A DNA stretch of 60,000 nt. Source: Membranipora membranacea (Eukaryota; Bryozoa; Gymnolaemata; Cheilostomatida; Membraniporidae). Positions 36,311 to 46,900 of this stretch are shown here, piece by piece (position 1 is the first letter of the stretch; each line of letters starts with the position of its first letter). The notes under the pieces are model-generated. The model was not told where the DNA came from, did no database searches, and saw only the letters and a list, made by a program, of their open reading frames with translations. The stretch is taken from assembly GCA_914767715.1 (NCBI GenBank), contig OU612065.1, forward strand, positions 22,508,001 through 22,568,000. Direction: 5' to 3'. The translations under genes and the position numbers were made by a program.

Positions 36311-37153
36311 GGGCTGATATTTACATGTCTAGTCAGTAGGGCAGTGCATATCGAGGTATTGGATGACTTATCCACAGACAGCTTTCTACAAAGCTGGAGA
36401 TGTTTTATATCCCTGAGAGGCAATGTAGAATTACTACGCTGTGATAACGGCACCAATTTTGTGGGTGCACAGAACGAGATATCTAAACTCTTACTTGAAA
36501 TGTCAGATTCTCTAGAAGTTATCAAACTGTTCCGTGAGGCCAATTGTAAGTTCATGTTCAATCCACCTCAGGCATCTCACATGGGAGGTACATGGGAAAG
36601 ACTGATTAGATCTATTAGAGCTGTGTTTTCCGGTCTGACAGCTCAAATGCACAATCTTTCTTCCACAAACCTAAGAACCCTCATGTACGAGTGTATGAAC
36701 ATCATAAACAGCAGGCCTTTATCTTCCATAACTGATGAGTGTAAGCCACTTACGCCAAACGATCTATTGCATATGAAATCTGATGTGATTCTACCTATGC
36801 CTGGTAAATACAGTGACAACTACCTATACTCTCGGAAACGGTGGCGTATGATTCAGCTACTAGTAAACAACTTCTGGGATAGGTGGAAAAAGGAATATCT
36901 ACATCAATTACAGGGTAGAAATAGATGGCTTGGGGTTAAAAGAAATCTCTGTGTAAATGATGTGGTTATTCTGTATGATGAATGCAACAGGCTAGGCTGG
37001 AAGTTAGGTCGTGTGATTGAAATTGTTCCGAGCTCAGATGGCTTAGTACGATCAGTAAAGGTTATGACAGCTGATGTCGATGGAAGCAAGAAGGAGTATT
37101 CTCGCCCAGTGGCAAAACTAGTGTGCATTCTCGAATCTCATGAGAATGTATAA
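36311..37153 (+). pseudogene. BEL/Pao integrase core and C-terminal (DUF5641-like) region
   Basis: Continues the integrase after a frameshift: AVHIEVLDDLSTDSF, RCDNGTNFVGA (second Asp of DDE) and HMGGTWERLIRSI (catalytic Glu). A DUF5641-like tail follows (RWRMIQLLVNNFWDRWKKEY, GDVVIL-like NDVVILYDE). It ends at a natural-looking stop 37151-37153, 421 bp before the right LTR. Confidence 0.9.
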
Positions 37154-37574
37154 TGATAATTTTAGGATATCGTGGTAATACAACTCCACAACCCAGTATC
37201 ATGACACTTATCAAATTATTTAAATGTAACGATTCTCAGTCTCATTTTGCACATTATTATTTCTCTCACAAAGATTGAGCATCATTCCGTCTCATGATAC
37301 TTTTCAACCAATTCTTTTTCGTACACAACATACCTAACATATGTTTGGTTGTGTGGTCAACACTTGTTCATTTTGTTTCAATAGTTTAGCCATCTGTTAT
37401 TTAATTTCTGATGAGCTCATTTGTTTTCTCTCATATATCGATTGGTCACAACACAGTTAATTCCTTGATTCTTGGGGTCTCTTTGGGCCCTGGAGCTCTT
37501 TGAGTCTTTGGCTCTGCTTGAGTGTCTTGATAGTGTTGCGTAGGGATAGAATCATGAGGTGATTTGGCGGGGAG

Positions 37575-38111
37575 TGTAGCTGCGTTGAGTTGATGGATTT
37601 GTCCTGCCAATCGCTGGGTGTGCATGCTAATTGGGCTGTCATTGTATGGCTTTGGTGCGTTTGGGGCTTTGTAGCTATTGTGCCCAATTGAATGCACTGT
37701 GCATGTGACACTGTGGATATAATACCTTAGTTGCCCTCTGGAGCTCTGCAATGATTCATGTCGTAGATGTAATTTTAAATGCTCCGCGTTCATAAAAATG
37801 TTTATTAATTTCTGGGCAAAGGTAAATTTGAATAAGATTAGGGAACTTCAATGGTAAGCTTTATTACTTTACTTTCTTGATTAACTTCTAATTGAGTAAT
37901 TAATTGGTTGAGATTAGTTTGAGTAAATATTAGATTAAAGTAGTTAAATAGATTACAACGGTTAATATTGAGGCACTTTTTTAACATCTTTACCTGCACC
38001 TGATTATTTACCTCTTATATTACAGTTTCACCGCGGTTCAGTAACACCAATAAATCGTAGCCAGTGACACAAAGTTCACTAAATTGAAATAAACACCTCA
38101 GGCTCAGAATA
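37575..38111 (+). repeat. 3' LTR of the BEL/Pao element
   Basis: 537 bp, colinear with the 5' LTR and differing at nine positions by eye (mostly transitions). Followed by the GTCAT target duplication at 38112-38116. Confidence 0.93.
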
Positions 38112-38182
38112 GTCATGTAATAAATGCGTTGCACATGAGTTGAAGTATTAAGATCAAAAGTATTACTCTTTTGGGCTTCCAA

Positions 38183-41100
38183 TCAATTGCATCCTCCCAA
38201 CGTATATTCGATTGAGTCTATAACTATATCCCCAGCAGCCGATCCCCCTCGTATTGCAGACAACGAAACCTGAAAAGAGATCAAATTAATGAAATAAGCA
38301 CAACACCAATCTTAGGGTAGAAAGGATTAGGCTGATTTTCAGAGCCTGCTGGCTGTTGAGGGCGCCTCAACAAAATCTTCAATCGCCCATGATTTCATAG
38401 CACTGCCTTCAGCGGAACAAGCCAGTTACCTAGAATAGACACACAGGAAATACCTCAAGGTTAAATTCATCGATGGTCCTTGAAATCACAATGGTAAGTG
38501 TGCTCAGTTGGTATTTGTATACCATTACAGTTAAATGCTGTAAGTAATAAGTAATTTTGTTGCTTATAGTATCCAGTGAACATTGGGAGACTGTCACAAC
38601 TCAAGATCGATCACATCGAGATTGCGGGTTTGATGGACGAATGAAAACATCTGAAAGGATGTAAATGGTTGTAAAGTACTGCACTACCCAAGTTCATCCC
38701 TGCAGTCAACCCCCTAAATTTTTAATCATTTTATCTCATTCAGTTCTTCGCTGCTTATTCAAATGAACCAGCAAGTTTTGATGAGGGTTTTAGTAGAATA
38801 AGGCTAAGCTTGTACCGTGGTTCTGCTCCCTATGTTTGTTAATTCAATAGCAGCATCTTGGTAGCCCGCTGGTGTCTGCATACTTTCCCACACGCTGCCT
38901 TGATTACTGATCAGCACTTTGAGTTTTCCCCCAGATGATAGGCAATACTTCATCCTGAGACAACGCGTGAAAGATCCTGCCAAAAACAATAATAGTTGGG
39001 TGGAGTCAACTAACGTCAAAGTGGGTATTTTAATAACCAGAAATGAACAGAAGCAGAAGCTACATCTAGTCATCATTTTATTTCAATTGAAATTCTGAAC
39101 CATGTTTATTTCAGCCAATTAACATAGTTGATTTCTGCCACATTTTTATCTGGGAACGCGCTTAGGCTAATTTTGAAGTGTTACCTTTCATCGGCAAGAT
39201 CTTGATGTTTGCTGTAAAGTCCTTTGGATAATGAGCTGCTTTTAGAACCACATAGTTTGTGCTTTCATGTCCGCCAGCAGTACCTTTTGGTCTTGCCCCG
39301 GGCATATAATCTGCACTTGGCCCACTGCTGACTGTGAATATTGCTACTTCCCGTTCACGTTCGGTCACAATCTGAAGCCAGCCACATTCATCACCTGAAC
39401 CAAATAAAGTTATAACAATCAATAAATCATCTGTGTGCATGTTCTGGGAATGCATAGACAGACATCTTACATCTGTATGAATGTCTCTGAATCTTAACAA
39501 TACTTCTGAAATACCAGTGGTTATTATATAGATCAAAGGAAGAGAGTAGAAACTGGCAAATAAGCTATTCTATTACTTGTTGAATACTGCAAGGACTTCT
39601 TACCAGTATCGAACCCACAATATTCAGTGGGAATCGGCGTGGTCGTAGCTGGCGTGGTTGTTGTTGGTGAGGGCTCCACTGTGGATAATGTTGTTGGTTC
39701 TGTTGTTGGCCCAGCTGTTGATTCTGCTATTGATATAGTTGGTGTTGAAAGATTGATTGTGGTTTCTGTTGGAACCATTTTTGTATTTAATAGTGCGATT
39801 GTTGTGGTGGCTGGATGGAAAAGATTATCTATAATTCACTAGCCATCATCAGGAATTTACAACTGCTTCATAATGACCTTTTATCCAACCTATATCATCG
39901 GTGGTAGGTAGTATCTTGAACTATAATCAAGTTGCATCAAGTAAAAAGTCAGCTTGCCGCAATCGTTTTTTGCCTCATGAAGCGTTGTTAAATGGAGCCA
40001 AACTCAATAGACAGTTTTCTGAGCTGTTATTTATGCCTCGATTCGGAGTTGTCCTCTCTCCAGTTTGGTACTTTTTAACCCACGCCGCATAGGAAAAACC
40101 TGCTGAAAGAGGGTTATCTTGAAAACCGCTTATGTTAGGATAAAAATGAAATTTGATTCAGAGTCTGCACCATTGAAAACCCTGTAGGACAGGGTTCCCA
40201 AATCATTGGAGGCTTGAATGTGGATATATCTTAATTTTAGTGACGAAACTCATGAAAAATTCTGCCAAATTGTCCGCAAAACAGGCAGAAAATGCTATAA
40301 TTGACTATCCAAATACTAAAATTATTTTCCAAACTACTACCATATGAGTTTTCAATGCTGCAGATTCTGAATCAAAAATAATTTTTATCCTATTATAAGC
40401 GGTTATCAAGATAACCCTCTTTTCAGCACGTTTTTCCTATGCCGCCTGGGTTAAAAGTACCAAACTGGAGAGAGGACAACTCCGAAAGGAGGCCTAAATC
40501 AGAGCTCAGAAAACTGTCTATTTCCTCGACCCGTCTACTACCTAATAGATTGTTGATTAAGTTGAATCACCGCCTTCGATCTGTTCACACATGATTTCTA
40601 AAGCTTGCAATTATCTCAGAAAGGAATGAACGTAATCAGTGCTCATTTTAATAGGCAGTAGTATTTCACAGGATTATGAGTAAATTTACAGATTCTGGTT
40701 TAGACTCTCATCAAATATGATGAGAACCAAGGAGTATAATACATATGTCCCAAACTCCTGGTTTAATTATGTGGATAACTAACCTGCTGTGGTGGTAGGT
40801 ATCTTCTCACATTGTTTACTAAACGGAGGCATCCATTGTCCAAACAAACATCCCGTTCTGAAGCTTTTCTGTAGTTTGCTACCAGTATTTATTAAATACC
40901 CTTCATCACATGTGATTTTAAAGCCTCTAAAAGTTGACACCAAAGTTAATTTTGGGTCATTAAAGGAGGTGGCAACATTCAAATTGACTGGAGCATATAG
41001 GTAAATAGAAAATTTAAATTGCTGTTGACGCATTATCAAGGTAGAAATAATAAATAATTTCACAACATAAAGCATAAAACATATAAGCTGACAAGCTCGA

Positions 41101-41872
41101 GCAAACACCTACGGAAAAGTTAATCCTCCCCTGCAAAAATATTGTTACCTGTTAGATTTTAAGATCATTCAAGGATAATTGAATATAATATTAACTTGGA
41201 CCACATATGTTTTTCTCTATGTTTAAAAAATTTATTTTTAAACGTTTTATCTCCAATGTCGCCCACTACATAATATGAAGTTGATGGTTCATGGATGGAT
41301 GCAGTGAAGGGGATGGGAGTGTTGATGTGCATAACTTGCTGAGATATATGATGACCAAGGTGTTGAGATACTTTGTTTCTCTGCTTGTTTTGCTGGTTCC
41401 ATTCAGCTCTCAAACTTTCTCACAAAATATTGTAATCAGACTGATAAATTTGAAACATTTATTCATGGTTGGCACACATAAAAAAATATAAATAAAAATA
41501 ATATAGAAACTAAAAGTATGAAAATAAAATCATAGTCAAAGTTATTTCTACTCAAATGCCACTAGGTATACATGTAAACAAATCGAACATGGAATGATGG
41601 AGTTAACATTTCAATTAAGAGTGACAACTGTGCGGAAACTTAATGGCAAATAAGCTATAACTTCATCAACAACCAACAGCATGCTTCAATTTTAATTTTT
41701 GTTGTGGTACTTACGCGAAAAGCTCCACATTAAAATCTATTTCAATCTCTTCAAAATGCGCATTTGTTATTTCCAGTGGGGTGCAGTTGCTAAGCTGTTG
41801 CACATCCTCCGCCATATGAACCCCAGAGAGGGTCATTAAAGCAACAATAAGCATCACTGCCAACTCTGACAT
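38183..41872 (-). CDS. Gene B: secreted sushi-Thr-MAM chimeric protein
   Basis: Complete six-exon model, 321 residues: 41715-41872, 40784-40926, 39604-39810, 39185-39394, 38816-38976, 38183-38269 (966 nt, phases consistent). Signal peptide MSELAVMLIVALMTLSGVHM; one sushi/CCP domain split over exons 1 and 2 exactly as in gene A; a short Thr/Pro linker; then one MAM domain ([43 protein letters not shown]) to the stop. There is no TM helix, so it is probably secreted. Exons 1-2 and the 5' part of exon 3 match gene A; the 3' part of exon 3 and exons 4-6 (210, 161 and 87 nt) match the last exons of the astacin gene in length, phase and sequence. Function unknown. Confidence 0.88.
40006..40522. mobile_element. 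Long-TIR foldback element in intron 2 of gene B
   Basis: 517 bp beginning aatagacagttttctgagct and ending with its reverse complement. Inverted arms of more than 150 bp include ggagttgtcctctctccagt, gaaagagggttatcttg and ccgcttat. The homologous intron of gene A (24722-25091) lacks it, so it inserted after the duplication. No coding capacity. A diverged relative is at about 45268-45680 in the astacin gene. Confidence 0.82.
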
Positions 41873-42149
41873 CTTGACAAAGTCTTTTTGAATGATGTGA
41901 TGACACGGAGCAAGTTGTAACGACATTCAACAATCGCCACTATCCAGTGTATCCATTTCATTCATTATTTCAAATTGTCATAGGCCGCAACATGTGCACT
42001 ATTAGAATTGTGTTGGCACGCCTCATCAATTGTGTTAGCAGTGTGATTTTGTATTCAGGGCTATTTTACATAATCTCTGGGTGTTTCACTATATCAATAA
42101 AATAACATAAATATAACTACGACAGGGTTTCGATCATCAACTATAAGGG

Positions 42150-42630
42150 TTCGACCATTAACCTGATATTATCTGCCTGACTGAAACTTGGATTGATGAT
42201 ATCACAGAGTGGTCTGCAAACATTGATGGATTCAATAGCTATTTCTGCAACTGTAAGAATCGCCTTGGTGGAGGTGGTTCTATCACTCAACCAAAACTGT
42301 ATCCGCACTGTGGGTGTTGACAAGCGTAGGAAATCATAAGCCATACATTGTATGCAGCATTTACCACTCCTCTGGTGCAGAGCAGGACACTACACTAGTA
42401 TATATCCAAATAACCATCCTCTAACTATCCAAACGACACGCGAATGCACAACTCCTAATCTGTGGTAATTTCAACTGACTGCCAATAGATGAACTTGCTA
42501 CTCAATTTGGACTGTCAAATGTAGTTCACTTTAACACTCATGGAGATTTTTGACCTCATTCTGACTGACATACCATCATACAGTTACAATGACAAACTGG
42601 TCCCTATCTCCAACAATGACCATGTGATAT
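42150..42630 (+). mobile_element. LINE relic: APE-type endonuclease region
   Basis: Broken reading frames on the plus strand recall an apurinic-type endonuclease of non-LTR retrotransposons: ICLTETWIDD near the start, a GNFN segment (Asp replaced by Asn), and LDLILTDIPSYSY followed by PISNNDHV at the end. Stops and frameshifts separate these pieces. It begins within about 10 bp of where the gene A/gene B upstream homology ends. Confidence 0.72.
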
Positions 42631-43150
42631 GTGGCCGTGGAATGTGGCCGTAGTATGTGGCTGTGGTATGTGGCTGTGGTATATGGCCGTGGTATGAGGC
42701 CATGGTATGTGGCCGTGGTATGTGGCTGTTGTATGTGACCGTGGTATGTGGCCATGATATGTGGCCGTGGTATGTAGCCGTGGTATGTGGCCGTGGTATG
42801 TGGCCGTGGTATTCGGCCGTGGAATGTGGCCGTGGTATGTGGCTGTGGTATGTGGCCGTGGTATGTGGCCGTGGTATGTGGCCGTGGTATGTGACCGTGG
42901 TATGTGGCCGTGATACGGTACGGGCACAGACACAGGCTCGGTTACGGGTATGTATCTGTGGTATGTAGTCGTGGTATGTGGCCGTGGTATGTGGCCGTGG
43001 TATGTGGCCGTGGTATGTGGCCGTGGTATGTGGCCGTGGTATGTGGCCGTGGTATGTGGCCGTGGTATGTGGCCGTGGTATGTGGCCGTGGTATGTGGCC
43101 GTGGTACGGGTACGGGCACGGGCACAGACACAGGCACGGTTACGGGTATG
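42630..43150. repeat. 13-bp minisatellite with higher-order structure
   Basis: About 35 copies of a 13-bp unit (tatgtggccgtgg with variants) lie in two blocks, about 42630-42912 and 42953-43105. Each block ends in a related GC-rich cassette (tacgggcacagacacaggc ... ggttacgggtatg). Because 13 bp is not a multiple of 3, all frames stay open with a 13-residue period. The resulting ORFs on both strands are artefacts, not genes. Confidence 0.9.
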
Positions 43151-43162
43151 TGGCTGTGGTAT

Positions 43163-43184
43163 GGGTATGGGTATGGGTATGGGG
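43163..43184 (+). other. Potential G-quadruplex (GGGTAT)n
   Basis: Four runs of G at 43163-43165, 43169-43171, 43175-43177 and 43181-43184 separated by TAT. This meets the classical G3N3 quadruplex pattern with three-base loops. It sits at the end of the 13-bp minisatellite and about 0.8 kb downstream of the astacin stop codon. Folding is a prediction. Confidence 0.75.
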
Positions 43185-43185
43185 T

Positions 43186-43970
43186 CTGTCATATTGTCTT
43201 TAGCATAACTGCCCATATAACGTTTAACAGTGCGTATAAGTAACGGTATATTTTTAATTCATGATCATTAAGGAGATAGAAAATCATTTTCGTCATCAGT
43301 TATTAAAGTAGAAGACAACACTGGCACCACTAAATACGTATCAAGATGCAGTTAACCTTCACCAGTAGGCAACATACTCAACAATAGAAATCCAAGGTAT
43401 AAGCTTTGGATCTGCACCACAGGGCAGTCAGTAGCCCCTCCACCCCATGGCTGCAATAAACTGAATTAAGTTGAGAAGCTATTATAATCCCAAAGAAAAT
43501 GCTTAATTTTTGTTATTGAAAGCAATAATATTGTTTTTGTAGATGATTTTGTAACTGAGATGACTGATTATATTTAAAGATTGGCACGACAAAAGATAAC
43601 TGTTTTGATTCTAGAAAAAATATTCTTTTATACATCATTTTTTTCAATAATGTATTTATTTGGAGAGTACGTGTATTTGTGATACTGAAACAAAATGGTG
43701 GAAGAGAGTTTGTAATTGAAATAATTAAAATTTTCAAATTTAACTTTTCTTTATAATACCAAATTTAGAAGGAGTACATCATAACGCATCAAATATCAAA
43801 ATATAACTTTTGTGGTTGTTTGCCACTTTAAGCAACAATCAATGGGGCATAAAAAGAAATGAAGATTTCTGCAACATGATCATATGGGCTATAAAAATAA
43901 AGAAAGTAAAACAGACTATGGTTACTGTATCTAAAAATAAATAAATATGATATCACTTTTAGTTTTCCGA
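43186..43970. other. 3' flank of the astacin gene, no gene seen
   Basis: AT-rich sequence downstream of the astacin stop (43971-43973). No exon recognised. A tttatt at about 43654 would read AATAAA on the minus strand and could serve for polyadenylation, but this is not firm. Confidence 0.45.
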
Positions 43971-46900
43971 TCAGTTACATCCCCCCATCATATATTCGAT
44001 CGAGTCTATAACTATATCTCCAACAGCTGATCCTCCTCTTATTGCAGAAAACGAAACCTGAAAAGAGATGAAATTAATGAAATAAGCACATCCACAGGTC
44101 CAAAGCCAAAAGTCTGCTGATGGCTCCCAACAAATTCATCAATGGTCCATGAATTCACAGCTGTGACTTCTCCTAACTAAAATTCATCCGTAGTCCATGA
44201 AGTCAGTTCAGTGACTTCTTTGGCACAAATCACCTGGCAGTATACAGCATGCATCAGGTTGCCGTGACTGAATTTAAATTCACTGACCAACTTGAGAGGT
44301 GTATGGCTGGTTACCAAGAGCAAGCTACTTTTTCTATACCCTTATGGTAGAATGCTGTACTATGCATCAAAATTCACCAGTGACTGGATGGATAGGTGAA
44401 TACATCTGAAAAATCTGAATGTTTACAAGGTACTGCACTACCGAAGTTTATCCCTGCAACCAACCCGCTAACTTTCTCCTTCAGTTCCCTTGATGCTTAT
44501 TTGTTTGATAATGGCTGGCACTACTTTCTTTGCTTGTTGCTAAAGCACATTTTTCTCAAATTTAAGTTAACAAGCGTTATTAGTGCTTTATGATAAAGCT
44601 TGTACCTTGGTTCTACTCCCTATGTTTGTGAGTTCGATAGCAGCCTCTTGGTAGCCTGCTGGTGTTCTTCTACTCTCCCAAACTTTGCCTTGTCTACTAA
44701 CAATCACTTTGAGTCTTCCCCCAGATGATAGACAATATTTCATCTTCAGACAACGTGTGCTAGATCCTGCAAAAAAATCAAAATAGTAATGTGGCGTCTG
44801 CTAACTCTCAAAATGGATAGTGTAGTAGTCAGAAGTAAGCAGAAGCAGCATCCACAACATGTCACCATTTTATTTCAATCGAAATTTTAGACCATATTTA
44901 TTTATAGCCAGTTAACGTAAGTGATTTCTGTCACCATTTTATCGGGGAATACCCTTAAGGGTAATTTTTGAATTTACGAAATGTTACCTGACATTGTCGA
45001 GATCCTGATGTCTGCTCTTGAGCCCTTAGGGTAGTCAGCCGCTTTTACAACTGCATAGTTTGTACTTTCATGTCCGCCAGCAACTCCTCTTGCTTTTCGT
45101 CCGGTTCTATAATCTGCACTTGGCCCACTGCTGACTGTGAAAACCGCTACTTCACGTGCACGTTGGGTGACTATCTGAAGCCAGCTACATTCATCACCTG
45201 AACCAGATAATCAAGTTATAACAATTAAACATTCTCCTGGGTGCATGTTCCGTGAATGTATAGACAGCTGTCTGTGCTCAAATTTGAGCCTATTTTTGGA
45301 GTTGCATTTCCTCTATTACGATACTCCTTAGCACATGCACAGGGAATAGAAACTGAAATGGGCTCACCTTCAAAGTAGCTCATTGTAGGAAAAAAATATT
45401 TTTGATTCAGCAACATGGAAATCATGGATTATGTCAAAATTGATATTAGTCAGTTTTCAAACCCTTAATTATTTGAAAAACCTTGTCCCTCTAAGCTTTC
45501 GATTATACAAATGCTGAATCTGTAAGTGTTTTTAATATACTGTATAGTAGGGGGTTCTCCAATCAAGGCCATTCCGTCACTTTTTTCCTATGCCAGGACT
45601 GGTGTGCTAAAGAGTGCTTAGATGGAGAGAAGGCAACTCCAAAATAGACTCAATGTCTAGTCGAGCAAACTGTCTGTTTGTCTTTATCTATGAATGAATG
45701 TGTCTGAAGCTGAACAATATTTCTGAAATACTATTGATTATTTTATAAATCAAAGGAAGAGAGTAGAAACTGACCTATCAGCTTCAACAGTAAATAAGAA
45801 AGTCTATTCATAATCACTACAAATCTTTTGTGGAATACTTTTACTATTTATTTAATACTGTAGGGACTTTTTACCTGTATCAAACCCACAATATTCAGTG
45901 GGAACTGGCGCAGTGGTAGTTGGCGTGGTTGTTGTTGGTGTGGTTGTTGTTGGCGTGGTTGTTGTTGGCGTTGTTGTTGTTGGTGTGGTTGTTGTTGGTG
46001 TGGTTGTTGTTGGCGTGGTTGTTGTTGGCGTTGTTGTTGTTGGGGTGGTAGTTGTTGGTGTGGTTGTTGTTGGTGTGGTTGTTGTTGGGGTGGTTGTTGT
46101 TGGGGTGGTTGTTGTTGGCGTTGTTGTTGTTGGGGTGGTAGTTGTTGGCGTGGTTGTTGTTGGTGTGGTTGTTGTTGGCGTTGTTGTTGTTGGGGTGGTT
46201 GTTGTTGGTGTGGTTGTTGTTGGTGTGGTTGTTGTTGGTGTTGTTGTTGTTGGGGTGGTTGTTGTTGGCGTTGTTGTTGTTGGGGTGGTAGTTGTTGGTG
46301 TGGTTGTTGTTGGTGTGGTTGTCGTTGGGGTGGTTGTTGTTGGCGTTGTTGTTGTTGGGGTGGTAGTTGTTGGCGTGGTTGTTGTTGGTGTGGTTGTTGT
46401 TGGCGTTGTTGTTGTTGGGGTGGTTGTTGTTGGTGTGGTTGTTGTTGGTGTGGTTGTTGTTGGTGTTGTTGTTGTTGGGGTGGTTGTTGTTGGCGTTGTT
46501 GTTGTTGGGGTGGTTGTTGTTGGTGTGGTTGTTGTTGGCGTGGTTGTTGTTGGTGTGGTCGTTGTTGGCGTGGTTGTTGTTGGCGTGGTTGTTGTTGGCG
46601 TGGTTGTTGTTAACCCATCATCTCTCAAACGTATTTCATCAATAGCCATATCAGATCGGAAATTCGTTCCGCGAGTCATCACGAATATAAGCTATATGAC
46701 AAAATAATAGATAGCGATACATTCATTGATCTTTTTTTACCATGTTGTCGATAGTATGATAGTTATTGAAACTAGAATAATGTCTCAAAGCACTAAGGGG
46801 AATTTTACTCCCTAACGACCAGTTTTTTTTTGAATATGTGTAGTAGGGATAAAAGTAATTGATTCTCAAACAACATCTCACTGTTTTGTCCGCACAGCTT

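Larger units (their letters stand above)
29741..38111 (+). mobile_element. BEL/Pao LTR retrotransposon, full length but broken
   Basis: An 8371-bp element with two 537-bp LTRs (29741-30277 and 37575-38111), TGT...ACA termini (right end mutated to ATA), and a GTCAT target duplication. Order inside: leader with a nested MITE, SAP-domain ORF, gag of the DUF1759 type with zinc knuckles, aspartic protease (DUF1758 type), RT with YVDD, RNase H, integrase, and a DUF5641-like C-terminus. This order defines BEL/Pao. Reading frames are interrupted by at least six stops or frameshifts, so it is not able to make its proteins. No env-like gene seen. I count nine differences between the LTRs, about 1.7 %, so the insertion is fairly young. 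Confidence 0.93.

Noticed and set aside
42584-43243. Several overlapping ORFs on both strands (HTTATYHGHIPRP-like and MWPWYVAVVCGRG-like)
   Set aside because: All come from the 13-bp minisatellite, which lacks stop codons in every frame. No domain or exon structure.
42630-46610. CRISPR-like direct repeats
   Set aside because: The repeats are contiguous without unique spacers, and the surrounding genes are spliced animal genes.
45898-46707. 269-codon plus-strand ORF of Val-Gly repeats opposite the TTTTP array
   Set aside because: It is the antisense shadow of a 15-bp repeat whose length is a multiple of 3, so all frames stay open. No splice sites, domain or start context; the minus strand has a fully consistent 19-exon model.
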